Positions 27,264 to 40,500 of a stretch of 64,000 nt of DNA are shown here, one piece after another. Location of the stretch: contig NC_088098.1 of assembly GCF_036370855.1 (NCBI RefSeq), positions 143,674,721-143,738,720 of the forward strand, in the 5' to 3' direction. The DNA comes from Dromaius novaehollandiae (Eukaryota > Chordata > Aves > Casuariiformes > Dromaiidae). Every line of letters begins with the position of its first letter. Positions within the stretch are counted from its first letter, which is position 1. Position numbers and translations under genes: made by a program. The notes under the pieces were generated by a model. The model was given only the letters and a program-made list of their open reading frames with translations, did not search any database and was not told where the DNA came from.

Positions 27264-28140
27264 CTAAAGAATATTTCCCTGCAAATATACTTTTGATTCT
27301 GGAGTGTCTTGCTTCTCTGTTTAAATGTCTGAGAAATGAATAATCAGTAAGTTAACTGTTTTAAACCAAGATTCAAAAGTAAAACTGACTTTATATTATT
27401 GATAATATTATGTCTTCACTCCAAAAAGGAGAAAGTAGCCTCGACCTTTCCATGATCATTAGCTGTTTTCAGGCACTCAAAACTTTTGAAAATTTTCACA
27501 TTTCTGTACAAAGTTGTCCAGACTACACTTAAAGAAATACTTTTTTCCTTTCAGAAGACCAAAACATTTTCAAATATTGCAGGCAAAGGCAAGAGCAGAT
27601 TGGCTTTCTGGAGCAACAGAACATATGCCAAGTATTTCATGCCCACTTTGATCATGGGCCCAACAATCTGGTCACATCCGATTGTACCTTCTTGAGCTAC
27701 CGACCCATGTAAGAACTACAAGGAGGCTTTTTGTATTCTCCACCCAGCACCTGCAGGAAGGGCTCATCATACCTGCCAGTCTTCCCACTTTTGGCTGTAC
27801 TGCTTAGGGCAAGTGCTCAAGTGCCATAAAATAAATCAGTCTCTGGGCTTCAGCAGATCTGTGTTGGCTTGTCAGCTAAGAATACAGACGTGATGGAATT
27901 TCTCCACATGTGACTGGAAGACAAAAGAGAAGAGTTAAAAAAATCAGAAGCACATATGATTTGCAAAGCAGTTAGGATTTACTGACTTTTGACCCCCTCC
28001 AGAATTTAATATTTGTTACTGTAATGATTGCATGATTAACAGTATAAACTGTCCTCTTAAAGAGGAACCATAACTTGAAAGAAATACTAGGTATGTAAAG
28101 TAAGTTCTTCTTTCCCTTAATATTATTTTTTTTAATTTGG

Positions 28141-28259
28141 AAACCATTGCAACCATTCTTTTCCTTTCGATCTCTTTTTACATATCCACAAACCCTTTCT
28201 AACACAGAGCCGCAGTGTTTTTTATGAAGACAATGCAGAGGAGATGGACTGGATGGTGA
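28141..28259 (+). pseudogene. Pseudogene remnant of exon e
   Basis: Ends in GAGGAGATGGACTGGATGGT as in gene 1, but both splice sites are mutated and about 18 bases in the middle are missing. Confidence 0.85.
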
Positions 28260-28479
28260 TTGAACTGACATAACAAATAAGCACATCTTCAGCTACCTAA
28301 TATCTGGGTCAAAATATATAGGAAAAAGGCAGCTGCCTATAAAAGAACAAGACAGAGAAAAAGCAAAGTATTTCATGGATCATCTGTAACTTCAGTCTGT
28401 CTCCTCTTGTTTATTTTTTCCTCCTGCTCCATTTCTCCCTTTCTAAAACAAAATAGAATTTTTCAGCGCATTCAGTTTC

Positions 28480-31400
28480 TGTGGCCTCGTATTTATCAGA
28501 TTTTGATTTATTTAAAGTACCCAGAGATTTGTTTGAAGTACCCCTGGGCTGGGGTCGGGGGGCATTGGGTGGGCAAGGATGCCCTGCAGCCAAGCACAAC
28601 CGGGAGCGGGGCAGGTGGTCTGGGCGCCCACACTCGAGGCCCACCAGCTAACGTGATCAGTATGCACACTCTCAGTGCATTTGTTTTAACATGAAATACG
28701 CATACACAAATTTTAACACTGCTCATTGAGACAGCCAATATTTCTCATCCTTGCTGTCCACTTGGCAGAGACAAACATGTAGGGGCACAGGTCATCCTGC
28801 TTCTGCATTGTGTGACAGGGTACTGATCTGGAATTGGGCCTCTTATATATGGCAGCGAAGATGCTACTGATACGGATCACACGTCTCACTTCACTCTTTC
28901 TTGGCGCTTGTAGGCGCTCCCTGAAGTTGCTAACACAGCTGCTGCAAACATGAAAGTTTCAGCACAGATCAGCTCTGCTCTGTGCAGCTGTCCCACCCAT
29001 TAAGTTTGGATGACTGGAGGGTTCAAGTAAAAGCTGCTCTTACTGGTTATACTTGTATGCTGGGCGCGCTCGGTGCCTGCATGTCACTGAGAGTGAATAT
29101 CTCACTCAGCTGGCCAAATAGATTGGTTTGAATGACTACAAATATAACAGCCTTACTGTAAACCCCAAGCTAAAGAGATCAAATTAAAAAAGAAAAAAAA
29201 ACAATGAAATCACCTGTAAAGACGTAATCAACAACCCTGGAGATGACATCCTAATAGAACAATACATCTAAGATTAAAAAATGCAGTTTTCAGTTCTGTG
29301 GAAAAGAAAAATAACCACAATGTATAATGTAGGCTAACAAAAACTGATTTAAATCAACAAAAATATGTACTAAAATGTTCATGCAAAATTAACTCGTCAA
29401 ATAGATGGTCAGAAAGACCAGGAGGTGGGACCTTCCTGGCTGGTCAGAATGAAGTTTTCTGCGGGTAGCAGCTATCAGTGAGAATAGGGAACAGCATGAG
29501 CAGATCTGCAGGGGGAGGCAATGAAGCAGAAGGTTCAAAAACAAACCTCTCCTTCCTTCAATGAGCCTTTTTGCAGAGTGGATCCTTTCCTTCAGGTTTG
29601 GTTTGCAATCCAGGAACTTTCTGCTGCTTCCTGCATTGTACAATCATCACCTCGTTCTTTCCAAGTCTCAGAAAAATCTCCTCTCTAGCATTTGTGAGGC
29701 TTTAGTTATATCTGCTCCTTGACCTTTTCTCCTCAGGAGCCTCCTTGTTCTTATCTGTGCTGAAGGCTGCTTCCTTGTTTTCACTCTCATTTCTTTGCCT
29801 CAGTCCATGAGCATCTCCCAAGCGAATACATTCAGTTACTTCTTTGGACAGAAGTTGCTGGTTCTTGAAGAAAAAAAATGCAATCACTACTTACTATACC
29901 CAGATGAACATTCAAGTCCCTACTGCCATTCTTGGCATTCATACACTGCACCGACTAGTGACACTGTGAACTTTTTCCACAAATAGGTTTTACAAAGGCC
30001 TAGTTATTAAGTTCTGATCATTTGATTTCTGCACCTTGCAGTGATATTTTATATTAATACTTATTTTGACTCTGAGCATTTTAGAACTCCCAATAATACC
30101 TCTACATAAAGCATCTCTATTCCTGTCTTCTAACTTTGACCAAATAGAGCAGTTTATACAATCAATTTTAGCATGACACATTTATACCCGCACTTTAAAC
30201 CACCATAAATATATGTACCCAGTAAAACCAGAGGTCCTGGACTCCCTTGGCCCTGTCAAGTTGTATGGCAAGCCAGACTGTGCAACTGCATGAATCCCAG
30301 TGCTGGCAGCGGTGAAAACTTGCAGACAGAGCTGCGGGGAGATGAGACTGTTTCAACAGCAACACTATGTATGTTGGCTGATGACCATTTAACTACAGCC
30401 TTAGCGCTAGCAAAGCCTGCTGTGAGTGCACTGGTAATTAATGGCATGACAAAATACGGTGGGGATTTAGCCAGGCATTCAGAATTGGTACCCATGCACC
30501 CACGTGACACCGCCACATTGATTTGCCTTGATTACAGCCCTCTCAGCAGGGCTATCGGCTTGCCATCTGCATTAGATGTGGCCATCCTGCTTCCAGCTAC
30601 AGGGCAATTTCTCCAGCCAGAGGCCAAGGTTTTCTATGCAGCACAGTGCATTTGCATCCTGCAGCCTCACCATCTATGATTTACGATCTTCCACTCCGTT
30701 ATCACTAATGCCCTTTCTGTTGGTCTTGCTATTATACGAGACTATATTTTTCCTTTATATATACTATAATACTATAATATTACTTTAAAACATTTCGTCC
30801 CTTTCCATTTAAAACATTTCTTCCTTATCCAGCACTTATAAACAGTGGGCGGGGAAGTCCTCCCTTGTGCCAGACAGGATGAAATGCTTTTTAAAAGAGA
30901 CTGGCACCCACCAATTATTCTGATACAAATACAAGCAGTGCTTCTGAAAACCTCTCATTAGAAAGAAGGATTAGAAAGTCTGAGATGAAGAAATGGGAGA
31001 GAGCAAATTTCCTGCAGCGAGTGAGTATGAAGTGAGTATAAACTGAGCTGCTGGGTTTGTTTTGTTTTGTTTTGTTCTTTCCATTTTTCCCCAGGGAGGA
31101 ACTTTTCCTCCTTCCCTTACACACACCAGCATGCACTTTCCTCATGACACTGCAGTTTGCTTTCGTTGCCTCTCTGACCCCTGTAACGGAGCCCTTGGCC
31201 GCACGTCCAGTCTCAGCCCAGTCCCAGGCTTCCCGCGCCTGCCGCGGAGCAGCAGGGCCGGGCACAGATGGGGGCTGGGAGAGGGGCCGCAGCTGCTCCG
31301 CAGAAGGTGCGGTACTGCTGGAGGCTGGAGCCGGGCCGAGGCCAGGCGGCTGTTTCATGGCAAGGAGTTATGGGGAAGGGAGGGCTGAAACAGGGAACTT

Positions 31401-33240
31401 GGCAAAACGGTGCTTTTCTCAGATGTCATCTTGCTTTCAAAGCAAAAATGCATTTTTGCTTTGTTCTTGCTCACATCAGTCTTCCTTTGTTAACTTCTGG
31501 AGCAGACAGTAACCAGGGCGTCTGCCTTCTGAAGGATCTGACTCATGGGATCATAAATATCAAAAACAAGGGTGGGGAAGATACAGTAATTAGTCATCTC
31601 AATTTTCTATTCCTATTTAATATTTCAAACTAAATCCGTTCAAGTTTTTGGTGGTGAAAGGCAGGTAATCTGCTTTCATTGCTATCTTCACTAGAGTTAC
31701 TTCGGCTTTATGATAGCATATAGGAAGCATATTCTGCCTCCAGATTGCTTTCATGTGATCTTCACTACTTCTCTAGCAGCAGTGCTCATATTTGCCCCTC
31801 TTTTCATGCCATTTGTTTGCTTTGTTTCTATCTCCAATTTTCCATCCTTGCATGTTGCTATCATCTCAGCTGTAAGGAAAATTGTATGTTCATAGATGAG
31901 TCATTTGAAGCCTGAAGGCACAATTAGGTCATTTAGACCAGAGATTGCCAAAGACAAAGTGCAAAGATATGAGTTTGTAGTCCAGCCTTGCTAGAGCATT
32001 CCCATCCACTGGTGTCCAAAGACAGGGTGCAGCTGTGCAGCTGCCGGCCAACACAGGATAGCCACTAAAAAGTAACATACTCAGCTTGCTTGCTAGCATG
32101 GTTTTGGTTAGTGACAAAGTACAAAGCTAGGTGGTAACGCAGTGGCATAATCATGGTAATGGATAATAAGTACTAATATTAGTTGGGGCGGTAAAAATTA
32201 AATCCCGTACTGAACACTATTGCAATTCATTCCCTTAGAATGCAGAATGGGGGGGAAGCGGAAGAAAAACCACTGAGAATCTCTCAGTTTCAGAGATTTT
32301 CAGACTTTCACCCTTTTTTCAAGGACATCCTTTGTTTTATAGCTGATGAACAGTGCTGTTTTCTGGCTCGCTAGCCACAAGTACTGACTGCTCAAGCCAG
32401 CTGGGAGATTTTCTTCCTTGTTTCAGCCCTAGCTTGTTGCCTGCTCCCCTCCAGAACATCTGGATGCCTGGATGCTATGGGAGAGAGGGAGGAAAGGGAG
32501 GACAAGATGGAACAGCATAGTGCTATGTTGAGTATATTTCTTCCAAAGCCATAGAGCATGTCAAATTAGCCTTTTTTATTATACTCTGATATACTGTTGA
32601 ATGTGATTAACCTGTTGCATAGTACATTTTTATAGAAGGTAGAAAACAGGTGCTTATTTTCAGCAAACTGCTAGGCAGCAACATACATGTGCGATCTATA
32701 CTCCACACATTAGTTGGAAGGGTTTGTCCTGATATTTATTTTAATATAACAAAAGTGAGTTAGAAGTGCTGCAGGTTTTTTGCTTTACTTTGGTGTGTAA
32801 ATAATTTCTTACAGTATCTGAAGTTAGAAAAACACAAAAAGAAAGTAAATTGTTTTGCTGTGATTGATTACTGATTTTCAGCTTAACTATCAAGAGCTTA
32901 TTCTCAATTTTACTCTTAAAACTGTATGGCTCTTAACATTATTAGGATGGGATGTTCCTTTCTACTCTGGTAGATTCCCAGAGTGAGTGGTGGTGTTGCC
33001 ACATCTGGGAACTAGGCAGGAGCATGAGAATCGTTTGACTACAGGAAAGAGTATTATTTTGGTCACAGGCAGGTATTTTTGAAATGGGAGGTTTGTCTTT
33101 TTTCTGTGCTATGAGACTTCAGAAGGATAGACTTTTAATCTGGGAATACAATCAACAAGTGAAATACTCTGAAATACAGCTGTACTAAAAATTGTGTCAC
33201 CATTTTTCTCTTTTTATTCTTTCTCCCTCTCTGACTGTGA
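28480..33240. other. Intergenic DNA between pseudogene and gene 2
   Basis: A GC-rich patch at 28541-28640 sits just past the right end of the duplicated block. A CpG-rich block lies at 31190-31350 (see separate entry). No gene with recognisable homology was found on either strand. Longer open frames at 30290-30679 and 31057-31512 have no visible family features. Confidence 0.55.
31190..31350. promoter_or_regulatory. Small CpG-rich block, candidate promoter/first exon of gene 2
   Basis: About 14 CpG in 160 bases, against a CpG-poor background throughout the window. A usable donor (cagaag/gtgcgg, cut after 31306) lies inside it, 1.9 kb upstream of the predicted first coding exon of gene 2. That exon has its own acceptor and so needs an upstream non-coding exon. 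The link to gene 2 is inference. Confidence 0.4.
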
Positions 33241-33258
33241 GCTCCACACTGTCCCAAA

Positions 33259-33287
33259 ATGGCCTCTCCCTCTGTACAAGTCCTTAG
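33259..33287 (+). CDS. ARSD: Gene 2 predicted first coding exon (exon 1)
   Basis: Polypyrimidine tract and acceptor at 33241, ATG at 33259 and a consensus donor (AG/gtgagt). The 29 coding bases (MASPSVQVL plus two bases) end in the phase needed to join exon a and extend the hydrophobic leader [14 protein letters not shown]. Predicted from signals only; the Met at 35648 is the alternative start. Confidence 0.5.
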
Positions 33288-34559
33288 GTGAGTAGTCTAA
33301 AGTGCCAGGCTCTCATATAGTGTTCATTTCCCTGTGAAATCATGGAGGAGGAGCAGATTTCTTGAACAGAAGGATGCTATAATCTCCTAATGCTTTAATT
33401 CTCTAGGTGTGCACCAAGCACAGCAGTATCACCATAGAGAATACTTCTAAGGCAAGTATAGGAGACAAAATTTTACAGCTCAGTAGGTTTTCAACATCTG
33501 ATTGCCTATGCCAATGGTATCTAACTTGTACTCAAAGATCATTGATTGTCAGTAAAGCTATGTGAGTTCATTTATGCTGTAAATCCATATTATGTCTCAT
33601 ACTTAAAAGTTTCATAAATAGTGGGCTGCTACACAGCATTTTCCAAATTTTTTGCACTTACTTGATTCATTAGACCGACCTTGTTAAATCATTTAGTAGT
33701 AATAGCTGCCAAAATGATTCTTAGGACTATCTTAACTACATATTGATTTAATGTCTTAGTGTTTTTAAATAATGAGGTCTGTCTCCCAAGTGAAATTCTC
33801 TGGATATACCTTTTAACATTGTCATTTCCAGAATCTGCTGAGTAGCTTTCTAGGTAATCCTGAAAAGATGTATATATGCATGTGTTATGTTCTACTTCCT
33901 TTCAACCCTATTGCTTTCAAGGTTTATTAATGTTTAGTAACTAAACACTCTTGCTCCAGGTATTGCCAAAAGATGATCACTGAGCTCTGAGCGCAGTTGT
34001 TTTATAATGCACTGTAATGCTATGTAGCATCTTAGCATATAGACTTGGAACTATAAGCAGTAGTTTACCTGAGATGGAATTTGTCCTTGACCCTATCTTA
34101 ACCCACATGTAGGATTACTGCTGGCATCTGAAAATATCCATCATCCATCTTAGCACCATGAGAAAACAAAGCACTAGGATGCTGCTCTAATAATCAGTGA
34201 AAGCAGATTTCTTTTTCTTTCTCTTTTGTGTGTGATAAGCAGAGGAGGAGACCACTAGTCTTGTACTCACTGTGGAAAGGATGCCTGAGTAACTGCCATG
34301 GGCTGTCAGGGGCTGCTTATTTCCAGTGCTCTTTAGAGAACTCCCCTTGCAGCTCTTAACTTGAACCAATTAGCACTTTGAAAGCATTCATTGTACCAGT
34401 ACATCACTGTGTAACTCCTCGGAGATACTACATTTGCAAATAGGAAAGTCTCCCTTACTTAAAATAAGTTATCCAAGTATAGAACAGAATTCCCTAACTG
34501 CTCGTAAAGCAAGTTTTCATCACAGCTCTGCAAATCACTGCTGTAACTTATTAGTAGAC

Positions 34560-34598
<39 letters not shown>

Positions 34599-37500
34599 GG
34601 AATTTTGCTCTGATTAAATTCCTATTGCCACTGGTTACATATTTACTACTGGGAGTTCACTAATCTCTTATGTTTATAAAATTCTTACGTGTTTACAAAA
34701 AAAATCTTGTGTTGTGTTCAGCCAGTTTGAGGTGATGGTTACTTATTTATTCAAAAGCATATTTTTCTATATAAGATCTTCACTCCAAAACTGCAAATCC
34801 TGGAATGATTTTCAGGAGCATTCTCATTCTGTGCTAGAGAGCTGCTGCTGCCCTGTGTCTGGCAAAATTAGCATGTATTGCAATGATAACTCTCTGCAAA
34901 TGCAAAACCAATCCCAGATTAGGTCTTAAGACTGTTGATCTAGCAACCTTGAATACTTATTTGGAGAAGTAGGTAGCTTCAAATGTTCTAGACATACCTA
35001 CGTAAAAAGTGTGATGTGTATGTGTAAAAAAAAGCAATTTCTGTTTTTGTCAGATATTTAGTATAGGTGATTCTGGTATGGGATGGAGTTGGCAGCAGGA
35101 GAGATGGTTTCAGGTTAAGTATGCTTGAGTTGAGGGGCAGGGAGTTGTTTAACTTTTTTCAGTTCTGTTCCAAAAGTAGCTTAAATTTCTTTATTCACTG
35201 GAGACAAAATATTCAGGAAATGCCAAAACGATTTTGGAATGTAACCCCAATTTGCATGTAATTTATGAATCATAGAAGTACCATTTTTTCTCAGCTCTTC
35301 AGAGTTTTCTGATAGATTTTAAAATGTATGCAACTCATTCAAGATGAAAATTCCTAGGCCAGAAGACTAAGATGATAGTCTTCCCTTATGTCCTCGTTCC
35401 CTGAGCTGTAGAAAGGCTACCGCAACCTCTCTGACTAGAGTCATCCAGCTGAAGGATATGGAAGAAGGAGAACCAGTACAACTGTACCCTCCCACTTCCT
35501 AGTGAAAGTGTGGCTGGGAAATGCAGTTTTCTGCTACTTTGTGTTTCATGCTTCAGGTTTCCTGCCAGCACTTCCCATCTCTCTCCAACTTCTTACAAGT
35601 CATATATGTAAAAAGTTACTTTGTTGTATTTCAGGAGATACCTGGTAATGGCATTGATTTCGTGTTTATTCTGGAACACATTTGGCAGGACTGCAGCTAT
35701 GGACTCTAAACCCAATATACTTCTGTTTGTGGCTGATGATCTTGGCATTGGAGATATAAGTTGCTATGGGAACAATACCATAAGGTAAAAGATCTCTCGG
35801 TACAATATATTTAACATTATAAAACATCTATCCTGGGTAATTAAACCTAGTTATAAAATAAGAAACATTCTTAATCTTTTAATCAAAGACTCTAGTGTTA
35901 CGGTTACTGTTTTCTCTCCTTCTCATGCATGAATTTCTTCATTCTTTTTTGTATATAGTCTAGCCTTATGCTATCCACCCAGTGCTTTTCCAGAATCCCT
36001 AATCCACTTGCTCATTGCCTCCTCTGATACCCTCCAATCCTGACTCCTGTGGACTGAGCCATATGAGTCACTGCATGATGATGCTCCTTCAAAACTAGTG
36101 ATTGCATTCCTTCAAAACTAAAAAGGCAAAGCTAGAGTGAATGGGCATTGGGAGCACTTCTTACACACCTCGACTGATGCCCTCCAAGAGGTGCTGCACC
36201 ATTTTGTTGTGATTCTCTGGGTATTTGTCTGTAATGTGATGTCGATACGGTTGTGCAGAGCAATGGGTGTCTGGCACTCTGTTGTCCTCCACTGTTGGTG
36301 GTGAAGACAGGTTGAGAGGCCTGTTACACTTGTCATGATGTTGTATGTAGTCCATTCTTCTGGGAGAGCTAGGGTCCCATATAAGTGTAAATATGTAAAG
36401 GTATCACTGTATTATGAAATAAATAGCATGCATTATCAACATGAAACAAAAAAGTCTTAGTTCCAAGAGCTCTAGATTCCCAGGAAGATTCTCTGGCTCA
36501 ATGAACTCTGAAATTCAGGGTGCAGATAGGCTGTTGAAAGCGACCTGTTGGAATTATTGGAATAGAGGAGTACCATCTCTTTTCTAGGTAAGTCTCTCCA
36601 TTTCAGTTTTATTTTCAACCTGAACAGTGCCAACAATTTATAAGTTCCTTTTCAGGTTGCCAAATACACTCTATGGCTGTGTCCCAAGAATGGATTCTCC
36701 AGTGGCCACAGCCCACCAGTCCTGGAGCATGTACAGAGAAGAGCTTTTTGAGGAACTGTTCAAAATCTCTAGCTTTTCTTGACAGTCTGTTAAAATAAGT
36801 TTGATATTACCTTGCTTCTAATAACATGAAACTGTTGTTTAGGACCCCGAACATTGACCGTCTGGCTAGAGGAGGAGTGAAACTTACTCAGCACATTGCC
36901 ACAGCTCCGCTCTGCACTCCAAGCAGAGCAGCTTTTCTCACTGGCAGATACTCCATCAGATCAGGTTGGGCCTGTTTTTAAATTACAGATTTCTATGCAC
37001 AGTTCAGAGGCACTAAAATACACAATATGTATTGGAACAGAAGATAAATCAGCTATTCCTTGGCTTGCAATAGAAAATACTTTGCCAGTGGCTCAAACTT
37101 TAGGTAAATGACTTCCGAACGGGAACCACTGCCTCACCAGCTGACAGACCTTTAACCTTACTTTATAAGATGTGGGAGATGTGTATGATGCAAATAGATT
37201 AGTATGGAGAAATCCCAACAACATTAAGTAATATCTGTTACTTCCTTACTGCAACACAGCATGGTGCTAACTGTTGGAACTCCTCTTGGCAGTGATGGTT
37301 AGAGGCAAGGGGCTGAAACAAGGGTCCCAAAAGAAAAGGGCAAGTTCAGTGCCACCATAGTGCAGAAAGACACAAAACTCCACCGAAAATGAAACATGGG
37401 ATCCATTCCACACCTATTTAGGCACCTTTTGGAGAACTTTATAGGTATCCTTCTCTCGCTAGGAGCTATATAGGAAACTTATATGCTTACTTTAGGAGAA

Positions 37501-40500
37501 CTAAGTGCAAAATCAGTGAACAGGTGAACTGTGTCTCATCTAAACATGTCACTTCTGTAGTCATTACATCTCCGGCATGAGTCATGCTAATTTAATGTTG
37601 ACTTCAACTTCCCTTTGACTTCCACAATTACAGCTTATACAGAGAAGACAGTCTACCCTTGTGGCTACGCCGAAAGTTTGAGATTTACACCTGCAGAGTA
37701 GGAATTCTATTTCAAATTCTTAGCAACAATGAAATCAAGCCTTTTTGTAAGACTTTAAAGATACATGGTGAGGAAATTTATTTCAAGCATATAACCCTTA
37801 TTATTCTGAGTACATCATAGATTTTAATGTATTTATATTCAATACATCATTCTGAGATAGGGAAATGCAACTGTTATCTCTCATTTTAGATGAAGAACAG
37901 GGAGACTGAATTATCGCAGTTGTTCAGAAAGGCAGAAAATAAAACTTACTATATACTGTCACCACTGATTTATTCTCAATTTGATGGTAAAACTGGTGTC
38001 AAACGATATTTGTTTTAAAATACAACTCCTGACTACGTGAAGTACATAGATACAGTATTGATAATGTGATGTGACTGCCTTCAAGACATGCTTGGCTTTA
38101 CATCTTACGAGGAGCTCCATTAGCTTCAGGTGAAGCACCTGAGTCAGAGGCTGACAAGAGCAGCCCAGAGTCTGCACGCACAGAGGGAAAGGCATGCACA
38201 GAATGACCTGGATTATTTTTGTCAGGGATGGCCTCCAGCAATTGGTACTGAGCGCTGCAGTGGAACGCAGGGTCAGGAGGGCTCCCTGCAAATGAAACAA
38301 CCTTTGCCAGGCTGCTACAGAAACAAGGTTATACCACTGGACTGATAGGTAAGTGAAACTGTTTTATCATGCATTTGAAGAATGACCTAGTTATATGAAG
38401 GAAATCTGGGGGCTGTATTCACCCAAAATGGTCCATTACTCATAGATATGAATCCTCCAAAAGATGGAGGGGATAAAATACTCATATTTGCAGGAAGACT
38501 AAAAATTCTACACTTTAGACTTTATAACAATATTAAGGATGGTACAGGGCACCTGAAACAGGAGAGATTAAAAACTGACTCATGATTGTAATGAATGAGC
38601 ATTTATTTTGCTTGGCCTAAAACTTTTCAATGTTTGGTCCACTCAGAGAATTTTGTTTTCTTGGTACAAACAAGAAAGTTTGTACCCACAGAGCAGAGCT
38701 TTGTGCTCATAAAGCATGAGTATCTCGCAGGTGAGGTTGAGTCTTGTGGCAGTTTCCTCAGATGAAGCTAAGCTGCAGAAGTGTCAAGGAAACACCACTC
38801 CAGTGCATCCTTCTGTCTGTAACCTGGATCAGACCTCAGGATCTTCAAGATCCATCATTCCTCTGTCAAATATCTTTAAAATCTACTAGCAAAGTGTCTT
38901 TCTTCCCTTCTATTCAGCTTTCATTACTGTTCAAGTGATAGAGGCTTCTGCAAAGAACCCCTTCATGTGAATTGACTAAGTAGAGTCAACACTAGCTTCC
39001 TTAAAACCAGTGTTTGGGCCAGATGTGCCAAATCCATTGCCATCTCCGGTGTTAGGAAACAAACATGGCTATGTTGAATCAAGAGCTAATTAAGTGCAGT
39101 CTTCCTGACTGAACCTATAATTACATTGAGATTACCTACCGCAACAAACCTTGGGGTCCTCTGATCCAGCAGGTTTTCCAAGCAGACAACAGCTTTTGTC
39201 TGCTCACTCAATTTGGTGGACAAGGCAGGAGTAGAGTGAAAGGCTGGTTTACACCTTTTTGTCTCTTTCATATGGAGTAGAGACATGCTTGGGAAATCAT
39301 CTTCCTGAGCCTGGTGATTAAGATATTTGTTAATATTGGCCAAAAATTGACTGGATCTTCTGGTAAGTTTGTAATATTATGTTAATGATTATTAATGAAA
39401 TTGCAAATCAAGCACTTGAAAGTTAGAAAGGGACTATATTAAAGAAGTCTGCAAATTAGAGTGCCTTCAATCCTCTAACTGAAGGCCAATGAAACCCCAT
39501 CCTTATGTGATCCTCATCACTACCTGAGCATCTTGCGAATTTTTCTGTTTATTGCAAGGCAATTGAGGAATCATACATTATGCTATGACATTCACCTGAT
39601 CGGGCATTGAATTTAACCGTCATCCTTGTGCAGTGGGGGAGTGCTTTGATACCCTTTATCCAAAACATTTTTACCTAATTCCTAAACGGTTGCTCACGGT
39701 GTTACCTTGGCTCCTTTTGAGTTGTCTACATTAATGTTCTAATTTCTTTCATGCTTTAAAACCTTCAGGGAAGTGGCATCAAGGTGTAAACTGTGAATCC
39801 TTCGATGATCACTGCCACCATCCTCTAAACCATGGGTTTGACTACTTCTATGGCATGCCTTTCACACTTCTAAACAACTGTCAGGAAAACAAACCTCCAG
39901 AGCTGGATGCAGCCCTTCAAGCTAAGCTTTGGCTTTACAGTCAGATAATTGCCCTTGCTGTGTTCACTCTCACTGCTGGAAAACTGACTGGTTTGATTTC
40001 CATCTGTTGGAAGATAATTGCCTGTTTTACTTTGGTGGGCTGCATTTTCTTCATTTCTTGGTACTCCAGTTATGGCTTTGTGCAGTATTGGAACTGTATC
40101 CTGATAAGGAATCATGATATCACTGAGCAGCCAATGAGGCTGGAAAGGACTGCTTCTCTCATGCTGAAGGAGGCAGTGTCATTTATCGAAAGGTAACTGA
40201 TTGTCTGTAGTTTTCTTTAAAGGGAGCAGAGTGCTCTGGGCTCTTGCAATAGAGTATTTTCTCCAGAAACTAGAGCTGTGTCTTGATAACTGCTTTGAAA
40301 CTCATACCAAAGTTCTCTATTTAGAAACCCAATTCATTCACACTTCAGTTGCAACTGTCTTGAATCTGAACTTAAAGCAAATGAGATGGATTTTAACCAA
40401 GTGATACATGATTAGGAAACTGCTTCAACTCACCATATGCTGTAATCTGTAAATAATACATTTGCTCCAAGATTAACCAGCTAAATTAAACATTTCACTC

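Larger units (their letters stand above)
24490..28259 (+). pseudogene. Arylsulfatase pseudogene, remnants of exons c, d and e
   Basis: Dead partial copy closest to gene 1. The exon c remnant has an in-frame TAG (24536-24538), one extra base after it, and a lost donor (GT to AT at 24568). The exon d remnant keeps its acceptor but is five bases short, has an in-frame TAA (27011-27013) and a mutated donor (GT to CT). The exon e remnant has lost acceptor AG and donor GT and about 18 internal bases. The exon with the active-site Cys is deleted. No product is expected. Confidence 0.88.
22960..28480 (+). repeat. Diverged segmental copy of gene 1 (introns and exons)
   Basis: Sequence collinear with gene 1 over introns as well as exons. 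Block 22970-23430 matches about 480-950, 23450-23690 matches about 3060-3320, 24790 matches 4670, 25250-25410 matches about 5030-5170, 26830-27270 matches 7250-7690, and 28140-28470 matches 8510-8870. Gene 1 bases about 950-3060, with exons a and b and the GGGGAA repeat, are missing. Nothing matching exons f-i is found. It arose by DNA duplication, not by retroposition, because introns are kept. Confidence 0.8.

Noticed and set aside
30290-30679. 129-residue open frame in intergenic DNA
   Set aside because: No motif, signal peptide or family resemblance, and no splice or promoter context; a partly overlapping frame on the other strand is also open. Could be a conserved non-coding element, which needs cross-species alignment.
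31057-31512. 151-residue open frame over the CpG-rich block
   Set aside because: Three frames are open there because GC-rich sequence lacks stops; composition is Ala/Gly/Arg-rich with no domain.
38249-38251. TGA read as selenocysteine
   Set aside because: The position aligns with Arg in relatives and lies outside the active site; no reason to expect recoding.
38130-38345. Alternative acceptors in gene 2 exon c that might bypass the TGA
   Set aside because: Each alternative AG shifts the frame away from the conserved SGGLP-NETT and GLIG residues and soon meets another stop.
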